DNA of 8,602 nucleotides from an uncultured Bacteroidales bacterium (GTDB lineage Bacteria; Bacteroidota; Bacteroidia; Bacteroidales; Paludibacteraceae): positions 1-8,602 of the forward strand of contig CALFTM010000081.1 of assembly GCA_937916355.1 (NCBI GenBank). The letters run 5' to 3'. Shown piece by piece: positions 1 to 6,268 of this stretch. The position numbers were made by a program, and so were the translations under genes. The notes beneath the pieces were generated by a model. The model saw only the letters and a program-made list of their open reading frames with translations, was not told the DNA's origin and did no database searches. Each line of letters begins with the position of its first letter. The first letter of the stretch is position 1.

Positions 1-100
1 TCATTGTCGGCCGCTGCTGTCTCGATCAATTCCCTCAAAGATCTCTCTCTTCTTGCCACGACCCGACCCTCCGGCCTCGACCGCGCTTCCTTTCCGAAAG
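1..100 (-). other. Probable rRNA operon leader (start of transcribed region, runs off left edge)
   Basis: Read on the minus strand, this is the first ~100 nt after a strong promoter. By hand count positions 1-107 are about 59% G+C, far above the AT-rich DNA beside them, which is typical of stable-RNA precursors. GATCTTTGA at 43-35 resembles the boxA antitermination element of bacterial rRNA leaders (core CTTTGA/CTTTAA), and a small CGCTT/AAGCG hairpin lies at 84-102 near the transcript start. The last bases, read on the minus strand, are ACAATGA, compatible with the usual bases at the start of a Bacteroidetes 16S gene, but the window ends before any diagnostic 16S sequence. The alternative is a protein gene starting with GTG at 58-56 (VARRERSLREL...) or ATG at 4-2; I do not recognise that peptide. 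This is an inference from context, not a sequence match to rRNA. Confidence 0.45.
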
Positions 101-106
101 CGAGTG

Positions 107-138
107 CAAAGATAGACGCTTTTTTATTCTTATACAAA
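107..138 (-). promoter_or_regulatory. Bacteroidetes-type promoter reading left
   Basis: On the minus strand there is a -33 TTTG (138-135), a 20-nt spacer and a -7 TATCTTTG (114-107). This is an exact match to the Bacteroidetes housekeeping-sigma consensus TTTG / 19-21 nt / TAnnTTTG. The expected transcription start is near position 100. Upstream (139-178) are A- and T-tracts that could act as an UP-like region. It is the best promoter in the window, in keeping with a highly expressed transcript. Confidence 0.75.
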
Positions 139-160
139 TATCCGGACGGATTTTTTTTGC

Positions 161-178
161 TAAAAAACATGTTTTTTA
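161..178. repeat. 18-bp perfect palindrome upstream of the left promoter
   Basis: TAAAAAACATGTTTTTTA is identical to its reverse complement. It lies about 23 bp upstream of the minus-strand -33 element. A second, shorter dyad (ATCCG-GA-CGGAT, 140-151) sits between it and the -33 box. It may be a protein-binding site, an UP-like element or simply A/T-tract symmetry. No gene overlaps it. Confidence 0.6.
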
Positions 179-296
179 TCATCTCGCTGATTATCAGGAG
201 GAAAAATTTCACTCGAAAAGCCATAAAGAAAGGGGGCATTAGGCGTTAATGGCGGTTTTCATGACCGTATGCCTCCTTTAACGAGGGAAAATCTGA
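179..296. other. Intergenic DNA, no supported gene
   Basis: This is the first part of the roughly 430-bp gene-free stretch between the left promoter and the plus-strand promoter at 574. No reading frame here has recognisable protein character. There is a nested dyad at 241-274: AGGC (241-244) with GCCT (271-274), enclosing CGGT (253-256) with ACCG (264-267). I see no promoter consensus in it. Confidence 0.5.
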
Positions 297-338
297 CGGA
301 AAAGGGAGCGTTTTTCCGAATTTTTTGGAGAAAACGCT
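297..338. repeat. Two overlapping, mutually exclusive hairpins
   Basis: Hairpin A pairs CGGAAAA (297-303) with TTTTCCG (312-318) and on the plus strand is followed by AATTTTTTGG, giving it a weak terminator look. Hairpin B pairs AGCGTTTTTCC (307-317) with GGA-G-AAAACGCT (327-338), an 11-bp stem with one bulged G. B uses the right arm of A, so only one can form at a time. This resembles a terminator/antiterminator pair, but I find no promoter or gene that would put it in a leader. Confidence 0.5.
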
Positions 339-441
339 TATGAACACACCATATACGATCAAAAAATCCCTCTGAATGGTTTTATAGAAGCCACCTGAAA
401 AATCACACAAAAAAGTTATCGCTACCGCCGCTGCGCATTGC

Positions 442-468
442 GCCACGCTCCTTGCTGAGGGAGGTGGC
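442..468. repeat. REP-like extragenic hairpin
   Basis: GCCAC (442-446) pairs with GTGGC (464-468) and CTCC (448-451) with GGAG (460-463). One G is bulged and the loop is TTGCTGAG. A small GCGC-ATT-GCGC dyad (433-443) abuts it. The stem is GC-rich in otherwise AT-rich intergenic DNA and has no following T-run, so it looks more like an extragenic palindrome than a terminator. No second copy is present in this window. Confidence 0.5.
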
Positions 469-573
469 AGACTTAGAAGCATGGGGGTTTCAAGGTGAAA
501 GAGTCGGAAAGCGAAGATAAAAAAAATGATTGATTATCAGTACCCCCCTAACAAGAAAATAAGCACCCAAATA

Positions 574-606
574 TTTGTTTTTATTAAACAAATTATACTA
601 AATTTG
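574..606 (+). promoter_or_regulatory. Bacteroidetes-type promoter for the 712-987 gene, overlapped by dyads
   Basis: -33 TTTG (574-577), a 21-nt spacer and -7 TAAATTTG (599-606) match the Bacteroidetes consensus. The start would be near 613, giving a leader of about 100 nt before the ATG at 712. The -33 box is the right half of the palindrome CAAATATTTG (568-577). The -7 box lies in the inverted repeat ACAAATT-ATACTA-AATTTGT (588-607). These could be an operator, although TTTG is itself part of the promoter consensus. Confidence 0.6.
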
Positions 607-711
607 TGAAAACGAAACGCTTTAGCGGTAGACGTAATGAGGTTCTGGCTGCTTGCTAATGCGGGGAAATGAATTTATAGGAACACCTAAAAAAAATAAA
701 ATTTCATTTAT

Positions 712-987
712 ATGTTAGATTTATTGATAAAAATAGGAATAGCAATATGTCCAATTTATGTAGTCCAAGAACTTTTTTTTATTTTATATTATAAAAAACA
801 AATTTTACTTAAAGATAAAATTTATTTGATTTTGAGTACAGTTTTTACAATTACAATCATAATTATAGATTTTGTTTCAAACGGAGCATACGGCTATACC
901 AAGGCATTATTATTTTGTCTCATAATGTGGTTGCTATATTTTTGTGTTTCATCTATAATTGTAAAGATCGTAGAATTATTTAAATAA
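712..987 (+). CDS. Hypothetical small membrane protein, three predicted TM segments
   Basis: I do not recognise this 91-residue protein. It is almost entirely hydrophobic, with predicted membrane segments at about residues 4-27, 36-57 and 64-88. The short loops are Lys-rich (KK at 28-29; K34 and K36), and a K-K pattern before the second segment suggests a cytoplasmic loop by the positive-inside rule. There is no signal-peptidase site, catalytic motif or cysteine pair of note. The start ATG follows an A/T-rich stretch, as is usual in Bacteroidota, and a good promoter stands ~100 nt upstream. The gene is about 22% G+C by hand count, much lower than the genes to its right, which may mean horizontal acquisition. 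It stands alone, with no partner gene on its strand within 280 bp. It could be a toxin-like or accessory membrane peptide, but nothing in the sequence shows that. Confidence 0.6.
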   Translation: MLDLLIKIGIAICPIYVVQELFFILYYKKQILLKDKIYLILSTVFTITIIIIDFVSNGAYGYTKALLFCLIMWLLYFCVSSIIVKIVELFK

Positions 988-1012
988 GAAAGTTGAAATT
1001 ATATTGGTTGAC

Positions 1013-1034
1013 ATAACATACAAATGTTATTTTC
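1013..1034 (+). terminator. Possible weak terminator after the small membrane protein
   Basis: ATAACAT (1013-1019) and ATGTTAT (1024-1030) form a perfect 7-bp stem with a 4-nt ACAA loop, followed by TTTC. It begins 25 nt after the stop of the 712-987 gene. The stem is AT-only except for one G-C pair, so it would be weak. Confidence 0.35.
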
Positions 1035-1121
1035 TACTGCGTGCTATTATCAAGAATTTGCATTAATCGAAATGAACACAATTAGTAAGGGGGAGTTGTG
1101 TATTAATATTAAGAAGAATAA

Positions 1122-1188
1122 CAATGGAATTTTCACGATGTATTTTGAATTTGTATAAAATTATAAAAGCAGAAACATAATTCCGTTG
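1122..1188. repeat. Inverted repeat with 47-nt spacer in the gap before the PAP2 gene
   Basis: CAATGGAATT (1122-1131) and AATTCCGTTG (1179-1188) are complementary over 10 bp with one G-U pair. The spacer is AT-rich and shows no coding character. The remaining 988-1245 region holds no gene I can support. Confidence 0.35.
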
Positions 1189-1245
1189 AATTTTTAGCAC
1201 CCACCTAAAACGTGAGCATTTGGAGTTGAAGTCAATAAAAAAACA

Positions 1246-1253
1246 TATATTTG
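1246..1253 (+). promoter_or_regulatory. -7 element of the PAP2 promoter
   Basis: TATATTTG matches the TAnnTTTG consensus exactly and lies 19 bp before the ATG, implying a leader of only about 13 nt. The nearest upstream TTTG (1219-1222) leaves a 23-nt spacer, longer than the usual 19-21, so the -33 assignment is unsure. Confidence 0.55.
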
Positions 1254-1272
1254 CAAAAAAATTTCAACATAT

Positions 1273-1968
1273 ATGATAGAATTGATAGACAACTACGATA
1301 AAGAGCTGATGATAATGCTCAACATGGGAGAATATCACACTCCCGGATTAGACTTCTTCTTTTGGATGACCTCCGAAATCTTCGTATGGTTTCCCGTTCT
1401 TTTAGTATTTTTATACACAGCCATTAGCAACAAGAAGAAGGAGGCCATATTGGTTATCGGCATGGTGGTTTTAGTTTTCCTATTATGCGACCAGATCAGT
1501 TCTTCAATACTCAAACCACTCGTCGCGCGTTCACGTCCGAGTCGAGACCCTGAAATCTGCGACATGTTGAGTTATGTCTTCAACTATCGAGGAGGTCTAT
1601 TCAGTTTTCCCTCCTCCCACGCATGCAACTCCTTTGGCTTTGCAGTTTTCTCTTCTTTACTATTCAGGCACCCTCTCTACACGGCAAGCGCATTGATTTG
1701 GGCTGCCACATGTGCTTTTTCCCGTATTTACTTAGGAGTACACTATCCCGGAGATATTATATGCGGAACACTATTAGGGACACTAATTGGTATTTTTTGT
1801 CACTACTTATACAAAAAATTAGACGACCGATTTTTTTACAACCGGTCGTCCTATAATCTACATACGCACACTTCTTCAGGATTCCGAAAAAGAGACGTAA
1901 ACCTCATCGTCTTCACATTAGGCACACTATTTTTCACGTTTGCCTACGGAGGACTACAATTGAGCTAA
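1273..1968 (+). CDS. PAP2 superfamily membrane phosphatase
   Basis: An integral-membrane acid phosphatase of the type-2 phosphatidic acid phosphatase family; in bacteria such proteins usually dephosphorylate undecaprenyl diphosphate, phosphatidylglycerophosphate or lipid A at the outer face of the inner membrane. All three signature motifs are intact: KxxxxxxRP with K81, R88 and P89; PSSH at 113-116 (PSGH variant) carrying H116; and SRxxxxxHxxxD with R151, the nucleophile-position H157, and D161. Hydrophobic segments lie at about 37-52, 58-80, 118-132, 136-150, 160-180 and 209-228. The last is set off by a hydrophilic stretch (181-208) that carries no family motif. Length (231 aa) is normal for the family. 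The start fits the -7 element 19 bp upstream. It converges on the SDR gene with 6 bp between stop codons. Substrate cannot be told from sequence. Confidence 0.9.
   Translation: MIELIDNYDKELMIMLNMGEYHTPGLDFFFWMTSEIFVWFPVLLVFLYTAISNKKKEAILVIGMVVLVFLLCDQISSSILKPLVARSRPSRDPEICDMLSYVFNYRGGLFSFPSSHACNSFGFAVFSSLLFRHPLYTASALIWAATCAFSRIYLGVHYPGDIICGTLLGTLIGIFCHYLYKKLDDRFFYNRSSYNLHTHTSSGFRKRDVNLIVFTLGTLFFTFAYGGLQLS
1822..1850 (-). terminator. Intrinsic terminator for the minus-strand transcript, inside the PAP2 coding region
   Basis: GACGACCG (1822-1829) and CGGTCGTC (1843-1850) form a perfect 8-bp GC-rich stem with a 13-nt loop. On the minus strand the stem is followed by TAATTTTTTG, a good U-tract; on the plus strand it is followed by CTATAATCTA, with none. 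It lies about 125 nt past the stop of the SDR gene, so it probably ends the DUF5686-SDR transcript although it sits in codons ~184-193 of the PAP2 gene. Confidence 0.6.
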
Positions 1969-1974
1969 CAACAA

Positions 1975-2706
1975 CTACATTGCTTGAAATTTATCCAAAG
2001 CATCCTCTAAACTCATACCAGCGTAATCTTGTGCGCTGATCCATCTGCCACTTTTCTTGTCATCTGCAAATGCGCCCAAAACCATTCCCGGAATGACAGA
2101 ATCAGGGTCATTAGGAGCTTTTGGTCCACCTAAATCAGTTCTACACCAACCCGGATCAACCAAACTGATCATCACGTCAGTTCCCTCGACGGTCGTACCA
2201 AGATCTTTTGTCACCTTATCCAAAGCGGCTTTACTTGCAGAGTAACCAGCCTGTTCTGGCTCATTTTGAATACCACTGGTAACATTGACGATTCTTCCAA
2301 AACCTCTCTCCACCATACCTGGCAAAAATGCGTAGCAAATCATCATTGGCGCAACTGTATTGATGAGGAAACTCTCCGTATAATCAGAAACCGGTGTTTG
2401 AATGTAATCCGTACGATAAGCGATTTGTACTGCAGCATTGTTGAAAACGATGTCTACCTGAGTACCCTTACCTTTAATTTCTGCGATCATCCTCTCCACT
2501 TGTTCGGTCTTGGACAATTCAGCCTCTACACAATAAGCCTCTACGCCCATTGCTTTCACTTCATCGCAAATGGACTTCGTATGTTCCAAGCTACGACTTT
2601 GTAAAATCAAATTACAACCTTGCGCCGCCATAAACTTGGTGATACGCAAACCTAATCCACGATTAGCTCCAGTAACAAGAGCCCATTTTCCTTTTAAATC
2701 TTTCAT
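1975..2706 (-). CDS. Short-chain dehydrogenase/reductase (SDR family oxidoreductase)
   Basis: A classical SDR enzyme, a soluble NAD(P)(H)-dependent oxidoreductase with a Rossmann fold. The cofactor motif TGANRGLG is at 12-19, followed by SR (37-38) at the end of the second strand; the Arg there favours NADP(H). NNAA is at 89-92. The catalytic tetrad is complete: N116, S144 (in NVTSG), Y155 and K159 (YSASK). PGW...T (185-190) marks the usual region after strand 6. The 243-residue length is normal. The gene begins 23 bp after the stop of the DUF5686 gene, with no promoter consensus between, so the two are probably co-transcribed. Its start ATG follows an A/T-rich stretch. The substrate is unknown: SDR sequences do not reveal it, and the neighbour does not point to a pathway. 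Confidence 0.92.
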   Translation of the reverse strand: MKDLKGKWALVTGANRGLGLRITKFMAAQGCNLILQSRSLEHTKSICDEVKAMGVEAYCVEAELSKTEQVERMIAEIKGKGTQVDIVFNNAAVQIAYRTDYIQTPVSDYTESFLINTVAPMMICYAFLPGMVERGFGRIVNVTSGIQNEPEQAGYSASKAALDKVTKDLGTTVEGTDVMISLVDPGWCRTDLGGPKAPNDPDSVIPGMVLGAFADDKKSGRWISAQDYAGMSLEDALDKFQAM

Positions 2707-2729
2707 ACTAATTTTTTTATTACGTTAAA

Positions 2730-5264
2730 TTAAAAATCTAAGTGCAGTGCAAAACGAAAACCATGAGGAGGCACACCCACATGATCTTTATAAGTTAACC
2801 TCCAAACATAACTAATTCGGAATAACCTCAACACATTATCCAGTCCGACCCCAACCTCCATATAAGGCTTTTTCGACAACTCATAAGAGGTCGAAGGGAA
2901 AAGGAACAAGCCCTCTTTCACACCTTTTGCAGGATTCGAGTCGTCAGACAAAGTACCCCAAACGCCCTTAAACGTAACAAACTCCCTCAACCGTAATTTA
3001 TTCAGCAAAGGAATTCTATTCAGTATCAATCCATTAAGATGATATGAAATATCCCAAGTGATAGATTGATTGCAGACAAACTCCACTGGGTCGAGCAGAG
3101 AAAAAGCCCTGTCTTTTAAGGTATAAGAACAACTTGCATCAGGCACATCCAAAAGCGTGTATGGAACGTCATTCCATACTTTTGTCGCTTTAAAAAACAA
3201 ATTAACATATCCAAAATATGCAAGCCAAAAACGCTGGTCGTAACTAAATTCCGTTCGATTATAATTATACTCACTACCTAACAAACCTTTCATACCAAAA
3301 GAATGTGAAAGGAGGAATACCGGTTTTTCTCGATTTAGGCGATAGCGATAACGTCTCGACTGATAAAACTTCTCTTGTGGAGCAAATCTCAACGACACCC
3401 GAAACGTACTCATCGCATAATCATCAATTTCGGAAACAGAACCATCCGAATTATACCGTTCAAATTTCGTCAGCCAAGTTGCATACGATTTTTTATAAAG
3501 ATAGTCGAAATTATAGGAAAATCCATTGTAAAATTCATTTTGATAAGTCAATCCGGCTTCCAGTTGATATATCGCATTTCGATCATCCGTTCTGCCAAAC
3601 AGCGAAGCCAAAATATTATCAGAACCTTTGAAACTCTCCCCGACTTTTCCTACATCATATTTCACAAAAGCAGTCAAAGAATGGATAGGGAACTCAAAAT
3701 GATACTGTTTCTTTTGATTGAAAGTATATTCCAAAGAGAACATTCCCTTCGGCAATTTATCTTTGCAACCGAACGCCACATAAGTATTGATGAAAAAATG
3801 CTCATCAAAAGGCACTGTTGTCTCCCCTCCAAACCTCATACGGAAGCCCTCTAAACGATTTGCGGAAATCGTAGAAAAGAACGGTCCATAATCAAACTGG
3901 CTACCCACTTTTTTGGTCGGGATATAATTATTCACACAAACGTCCAAAACATTTCGTACTCCCCGAAAGAGTTTGTCTGTCTTCAACTGAAACATCATAG
4001 AATCAACTCCACCCTCTTTTTTCTCCAAAGAATAGTGACGAAGCGTATCCCACGACTCGGCATTTTTATCTTTTGCATCCTCTAACTCGATTTTCGATGC
4101 CTCTTCGTCCATGATTATAAAGTCGTCAGTTTTTTCAAAAGAATAATTTTTATAAAAATTCACTCTTTCTCCATATATACGAGGCAAAGCCGGCACAAAA
4201 AATTCCACATCCATATAATCACGAACGAGCAAACGGGTTCCATCGGGAGCTTTCTTAAACTGTTGTTCAAAGGACATTGACTCCACAAAATTCAAGTTAA
4301 TGTCATTAGGCACCTGAAATTTTGCCTGATGAATAAAACGTGACGAGTCTGTAGAGACGAACAGACTTCCTGAGAAACCGAAAGATTCCGCATTTCGAGG
4401 AGTAAATGCCAAATTCACGCAAGAATCCTGATTAACGACGACCGTGTCTACTATATAATATTTGTAAAATGAGGGAGCTACCTTAGAGAGCGGGCTAACA
4501 AACAGGTTGGAAAGTAATAAAACATTGTCATCGTACAGATCTACCTCTTGAAAAAACTGATTTAAAGTCTCCTCTACACCATCCTGAGGGAATATCTCAT
4601 CCAAACCCGTTTGACGCTGAGCCTTCAACAAATCTTTTTCCTTTTCAGGCGATTTTTGGTAATAATGTTTCATAATGCTCTCCCTCAAACCAACCGGTAA
4701 TATTTGCCGACCATGAATAGAAGTATCCACATGATTCAGTAAAAAAGGATACCTCTTTAGCAGACGAGGGTTCTTATTTGGGTCAAAATCATTCCACGCA
4801 TAATTTAGTTTATGATAATGTTCGAACGAGCAGTAATCATGTTTTTTATAATCCAAACTATCTTTTTTATCAATAACCTCCTTTATCAAATCCACTGCAG
4901 GATTATTTTTACTTCTATATCGTTGTTTTCTTCGTGTATCAACGACGATTTCATCCAAGGAAACGAAATCGGGCTTCATTGCGACCTGATATTTCTTTTT
5001 TGGAGACGACACATCTACACTCACCTCCTTATCTTTATAACCAATCATGCAAAAAAGAAGCTTTACAGAAGTATCAATTTTGAGAGTGAAATTACCCGAC
5101 GCATCTGTCATCGTACCCGACTTTGTTCCCTTAACAAATACAGAAACATAAGGTAAAACCTCCTTACTTTCAGAATCATAAACGACACCGACAATCTCAG
5201 TCTCAGCAGCAAAAACTGGGAACTGTATAAACAACAGGAAAAAAAATAGTAATCGTTCAGTCAT
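2730..5264 (-). CDS. DUF5686 outer-membrane protein with N-terminal carboxypeptidase-regulatory-like domain
   Basis: An 844-residue exported protein. Residues 1-19 are a signal peptide (charged start, Phe/Leu-rich core, cleavage near VFA-AE). Residues ~23-105 form a carboxypeptidase-regulatory-like Ig fold, with the usual GVVYD, LPYVSVFVKGT, T-DASGNF and IGYK positions. A short LDEIVV stretch (103-108) resembles the segment that follows this domain in TonB-dependent receptors, but no plug domain follows. From ~115 (YRSKNNPAVDLI...) the sequence has the character of the DUF5686 family of Bacteroidota. The C-terminal half has many alternating aromatic/polar strands and ends in Phe (HLDF), as expected for a beta-barrel inserted by the BAM machinery. 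Function is unknown; an outer-membrane barrel is inferred. A -7 element lies just upstream, and the SDR gene follows on the same strand after 23 bp. Confidence 0.88.
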   Translation of the reverse strand: MTERLLFFFLLFIQFPVFAAETEIVGVVYDSESKEVLPYVSVFVKGTKSGTMTDASGNFTLKIDTSVKLLFCMIGYKDKEVSVDVSSPKKKYQVAMKPDFVSLDEIVVDTRRKQRYRSKNNPAVDLIKEVIDKKDSLDYKKHDYCSFEHYHKLNYAWNDFDPNKNPRLLKRYPFLLNHVDTSIHGRQILPVGLRESIMKHYYQKSPEKEKDLLKAQRQTGLDEIFPQDGVEETLNQFFQEVDLYDDNVLLLSNLFVSPLSKVAPSFYKYYIVDTVVVNQDSCVNLAFTPRNAESFGFSGSLFVSTDSSRFIHQAKFQVPNDINLNFVESMSFEQQFKKAPDGTRLLVRDYMDVEFFVPALPRIYGERVNFYKNYSFEKTDDFIIMDEEASKIELEDAKDKNAESWDTLRHYSLEKKEGGVDSMMFQLKTDKLFRGVRNVLDVCVNNYIPTKKVGSQFDYGPFFSTISANRLEGFRMRFGGETTVPFDEHFFINTYVAFGCKDKLPKGMFSLEYTFNQKKQYHFEFPIHSLTAFVKYDVGKVGESFKGSDNILASLFGRTDDRNAIYQLEAGLTYQNEFYNGFSYNFDYLYKKSYATWLTKFERYNSDGSVSEIDDYAMSTFRVSLRFAPQEKFYQSRRYRYRLNREKPVFLLSHSFGMKGLLGSEYNYNRTEFSYDQRFWLAYFGYVNLFFKATKVWNDVPYTLLDVPDASCSYTLKDRAFSLLDPVEFVCNQSITWDISYHLNGLILNRIPLLNKLRLREFVTFKGVWGTLSDDSNPAKGVKEGLFLFPSTSYELSKKPYMEVGVGLDNVLRLFRISYVWRLTYKDHVGVPPHGFRFALHLDF

Positions 5265-5284
5265 TCATGTAATTTTTATCCGTA

Positions 5285-5292
5285 CAAAGGTA
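5285..5292 (-). promoter_or_regulatory. -7 element of the DUF5686-SDR transcript
   Basis: On the minus strand TACCTTTG fits TAnnTTTG. It stands 20 bp before the ATG at 5264, giving a leader of roughly 14 nt, the same geometry as the PAP2 promoter. No TTTG occurs at the expected distance upstream, so the -33 element is weak or absent. Confidence 0.5.
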
Positions 5293-5328
5293 ATGAAAAA
5301 AAACAAACAACAGCAGGGAAAAGACAAA

Positions 5329-6243
5329 CTACCATTCAAAAATCTCACCATCTTTGGCAATCAAAGTATTTTTGAATATCGTCTGAGCCTCTTCCTTAAA
5401 CAAAAAAAGATTTCTATAACGAGCAGAAAAATGTCCTAAAATCAGTTCCTTCACATTCGCTTTTGATGCAATTGTTGCAGCCTGAAGCGCAGTAGAATGT
5501 AAGGTTGCCTTCGCACGCGCCAAATCTTCATGAAGGAATGTCGCCTCATGGTACAAACAATCAACCCCTTCTATATAATTTATCACTCTTTCACTATACA
5601 AAGTATCTGAACAATAAGCGTAAGAGAATGAAGGAGAAGGAGCTGTCGTCAGTTGACTATTGGGGATAACCACCCCATCATCAGTCACAAAATCAGCACC
5701 ACTTTTTATCAAAGGGATCTGTTTAATCGGAATTTTAAAAAAATCGATTTTCTCACGAATGATATGACGATCTTTAATTTTTTCTTTAAACAAAAAGCCA
5801 GAAGATGGAACAGAATGAACCAGAGGGAAAGAATGGATTGTCAAACTTTTATCCTCATACAACAACTCTGACTCCAAAGGAGAAAAAGGGACAAAATGAA
5901 GATCAAAGGGGAGATCTTTACAAAAAAATTTCAAAGCAGGGGACAATATGTCCTTTAAATCTGGATGACAATGAATATACAAATCATTTCTTCTCTTCTT
6001 CATGCCCATTGTAGAAACCAGACCTAACAGACCAAAACAATGATCTCCATGAAGATGGGAAATAAAAATATGATCTAATCGGGAAACAGAGATAGCATAA
6101 GACTCCAAATAATTTTGCGAACCTTCACCACAATCAAACATAAACTGTTTGTTTCTAATAGAAAGCACTTGAGAAGGTTGACTTCTTTTTTTCATAGGGA
6201 CTGCCGAACCTGCACCCAAAATAGTTAATTTAACTTCTTTCAT
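5329..6243 (-). CDS. rnz: Ribonuclease Z (tRNA 3' endonuclease)
   Basis: A zinc-dependent metallo-beta-lactamase-fold endonuclease that cuts tRNA precursors just after the discriminator base; it acts in the cytoplasm. The 304-residue length fits the short bacterial form (RNase Z-S, about 305 aa). Motifs seen in order: GAGSAVP (10-16); the metal-binding HLHGDH (63-68), giving H63, H65, D67 and H68; H143 in PLVHSVPSSGF; D213 in CSDT; HEATF (232-236); and H271 in GHFSARY. All expected metal ligands are present. Residues ~155-190 correspond to the flexible arm used for tRNA binding and include the IPLIKSGADFV stretch typical of it. The start ATG is 26 nt from the porin terminator hairpin, with no promoter consensus in between. 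The gene ends 64 bp before the DUF5686 start. Confidence 0.96.
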   Translation of the reverse strand: MKEVKLTILGAGSAVPMKKRSQPSQVLSIRNKQFMFDCGEGSQNYLESYAISVSRLDHIFISHLHGDHCFGLLGLVSTMGMKKRRNDLYIHCHPDLKDILSPALKFFCKDLPFDLHFVPFSPLESELLYEDKSLTIHSFPLVHSVPSSGFLFKEKIKDRHIIREKIDFFKIPIKQIPLIKSGADFVTDDGVVIPNSQLTTAPSPSFSYAYCSDTLYSERVINYIEGVDCLYHEATFLHEDLARAKATLHSTALQAATIASKANVKELILGHFSARYRNLFLFKEEAQTIFKNTLIAKDGEIFEW

Positions 6244-6268
6244 ATTATGTTAATGTTTCATAGAAATA

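Noticed and set aside
1..58. Minus-strand protein start (GTG at 58, VARRERSLREL...)
   Set aside because: The peptide is too short to recognise and the start is non-ATG. The composition and boxA-like element favour an rRNA leader, so it is not listed as a gene, though it is not excluded.
4..249. 81-codon plus-strand open frame at the left edge
   Set aside because: It runs antisense to the promoter and GC-rich leader, its second half translates A/T tracts into Phe/Lys/Ile runs, and no domain or signal is seen.
246..482. 78-codon minus-strand open frame
   Set aside because: It spans the overlapping hairpins and the REP-like hairpin, has no promoter consensus upstream and no recognisable domain; most likely chance.
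425..500. tRNA-like feel (GGTTTCAA near a stem)
   Set aside because: No acceptor stem, anticodon arm or T-arm can be folded in the right order.
188..540. Direct repeat TGATTATCAG at 188-197 and 531-540
   Set aside because: A 10-bp exact repeat 343 bp apart could mark an insertion, but no transposase, terminal inverted repeats or other mobile features lie between; chance is likely in AT-rich DNA.
606..659. Short GTG-started frame just after the plus-strand promoter
   Set aside because: Its start codon begins at the last base of the -7 element, upstream of the expected transcription start, so it would not be on the mRNA.
3305..3854. Two plus-strand open frames of 108 and 159 codons
   Set aside because: They are antisense to the DUF5686 gene, overlap each other in different frames and show no protein character.
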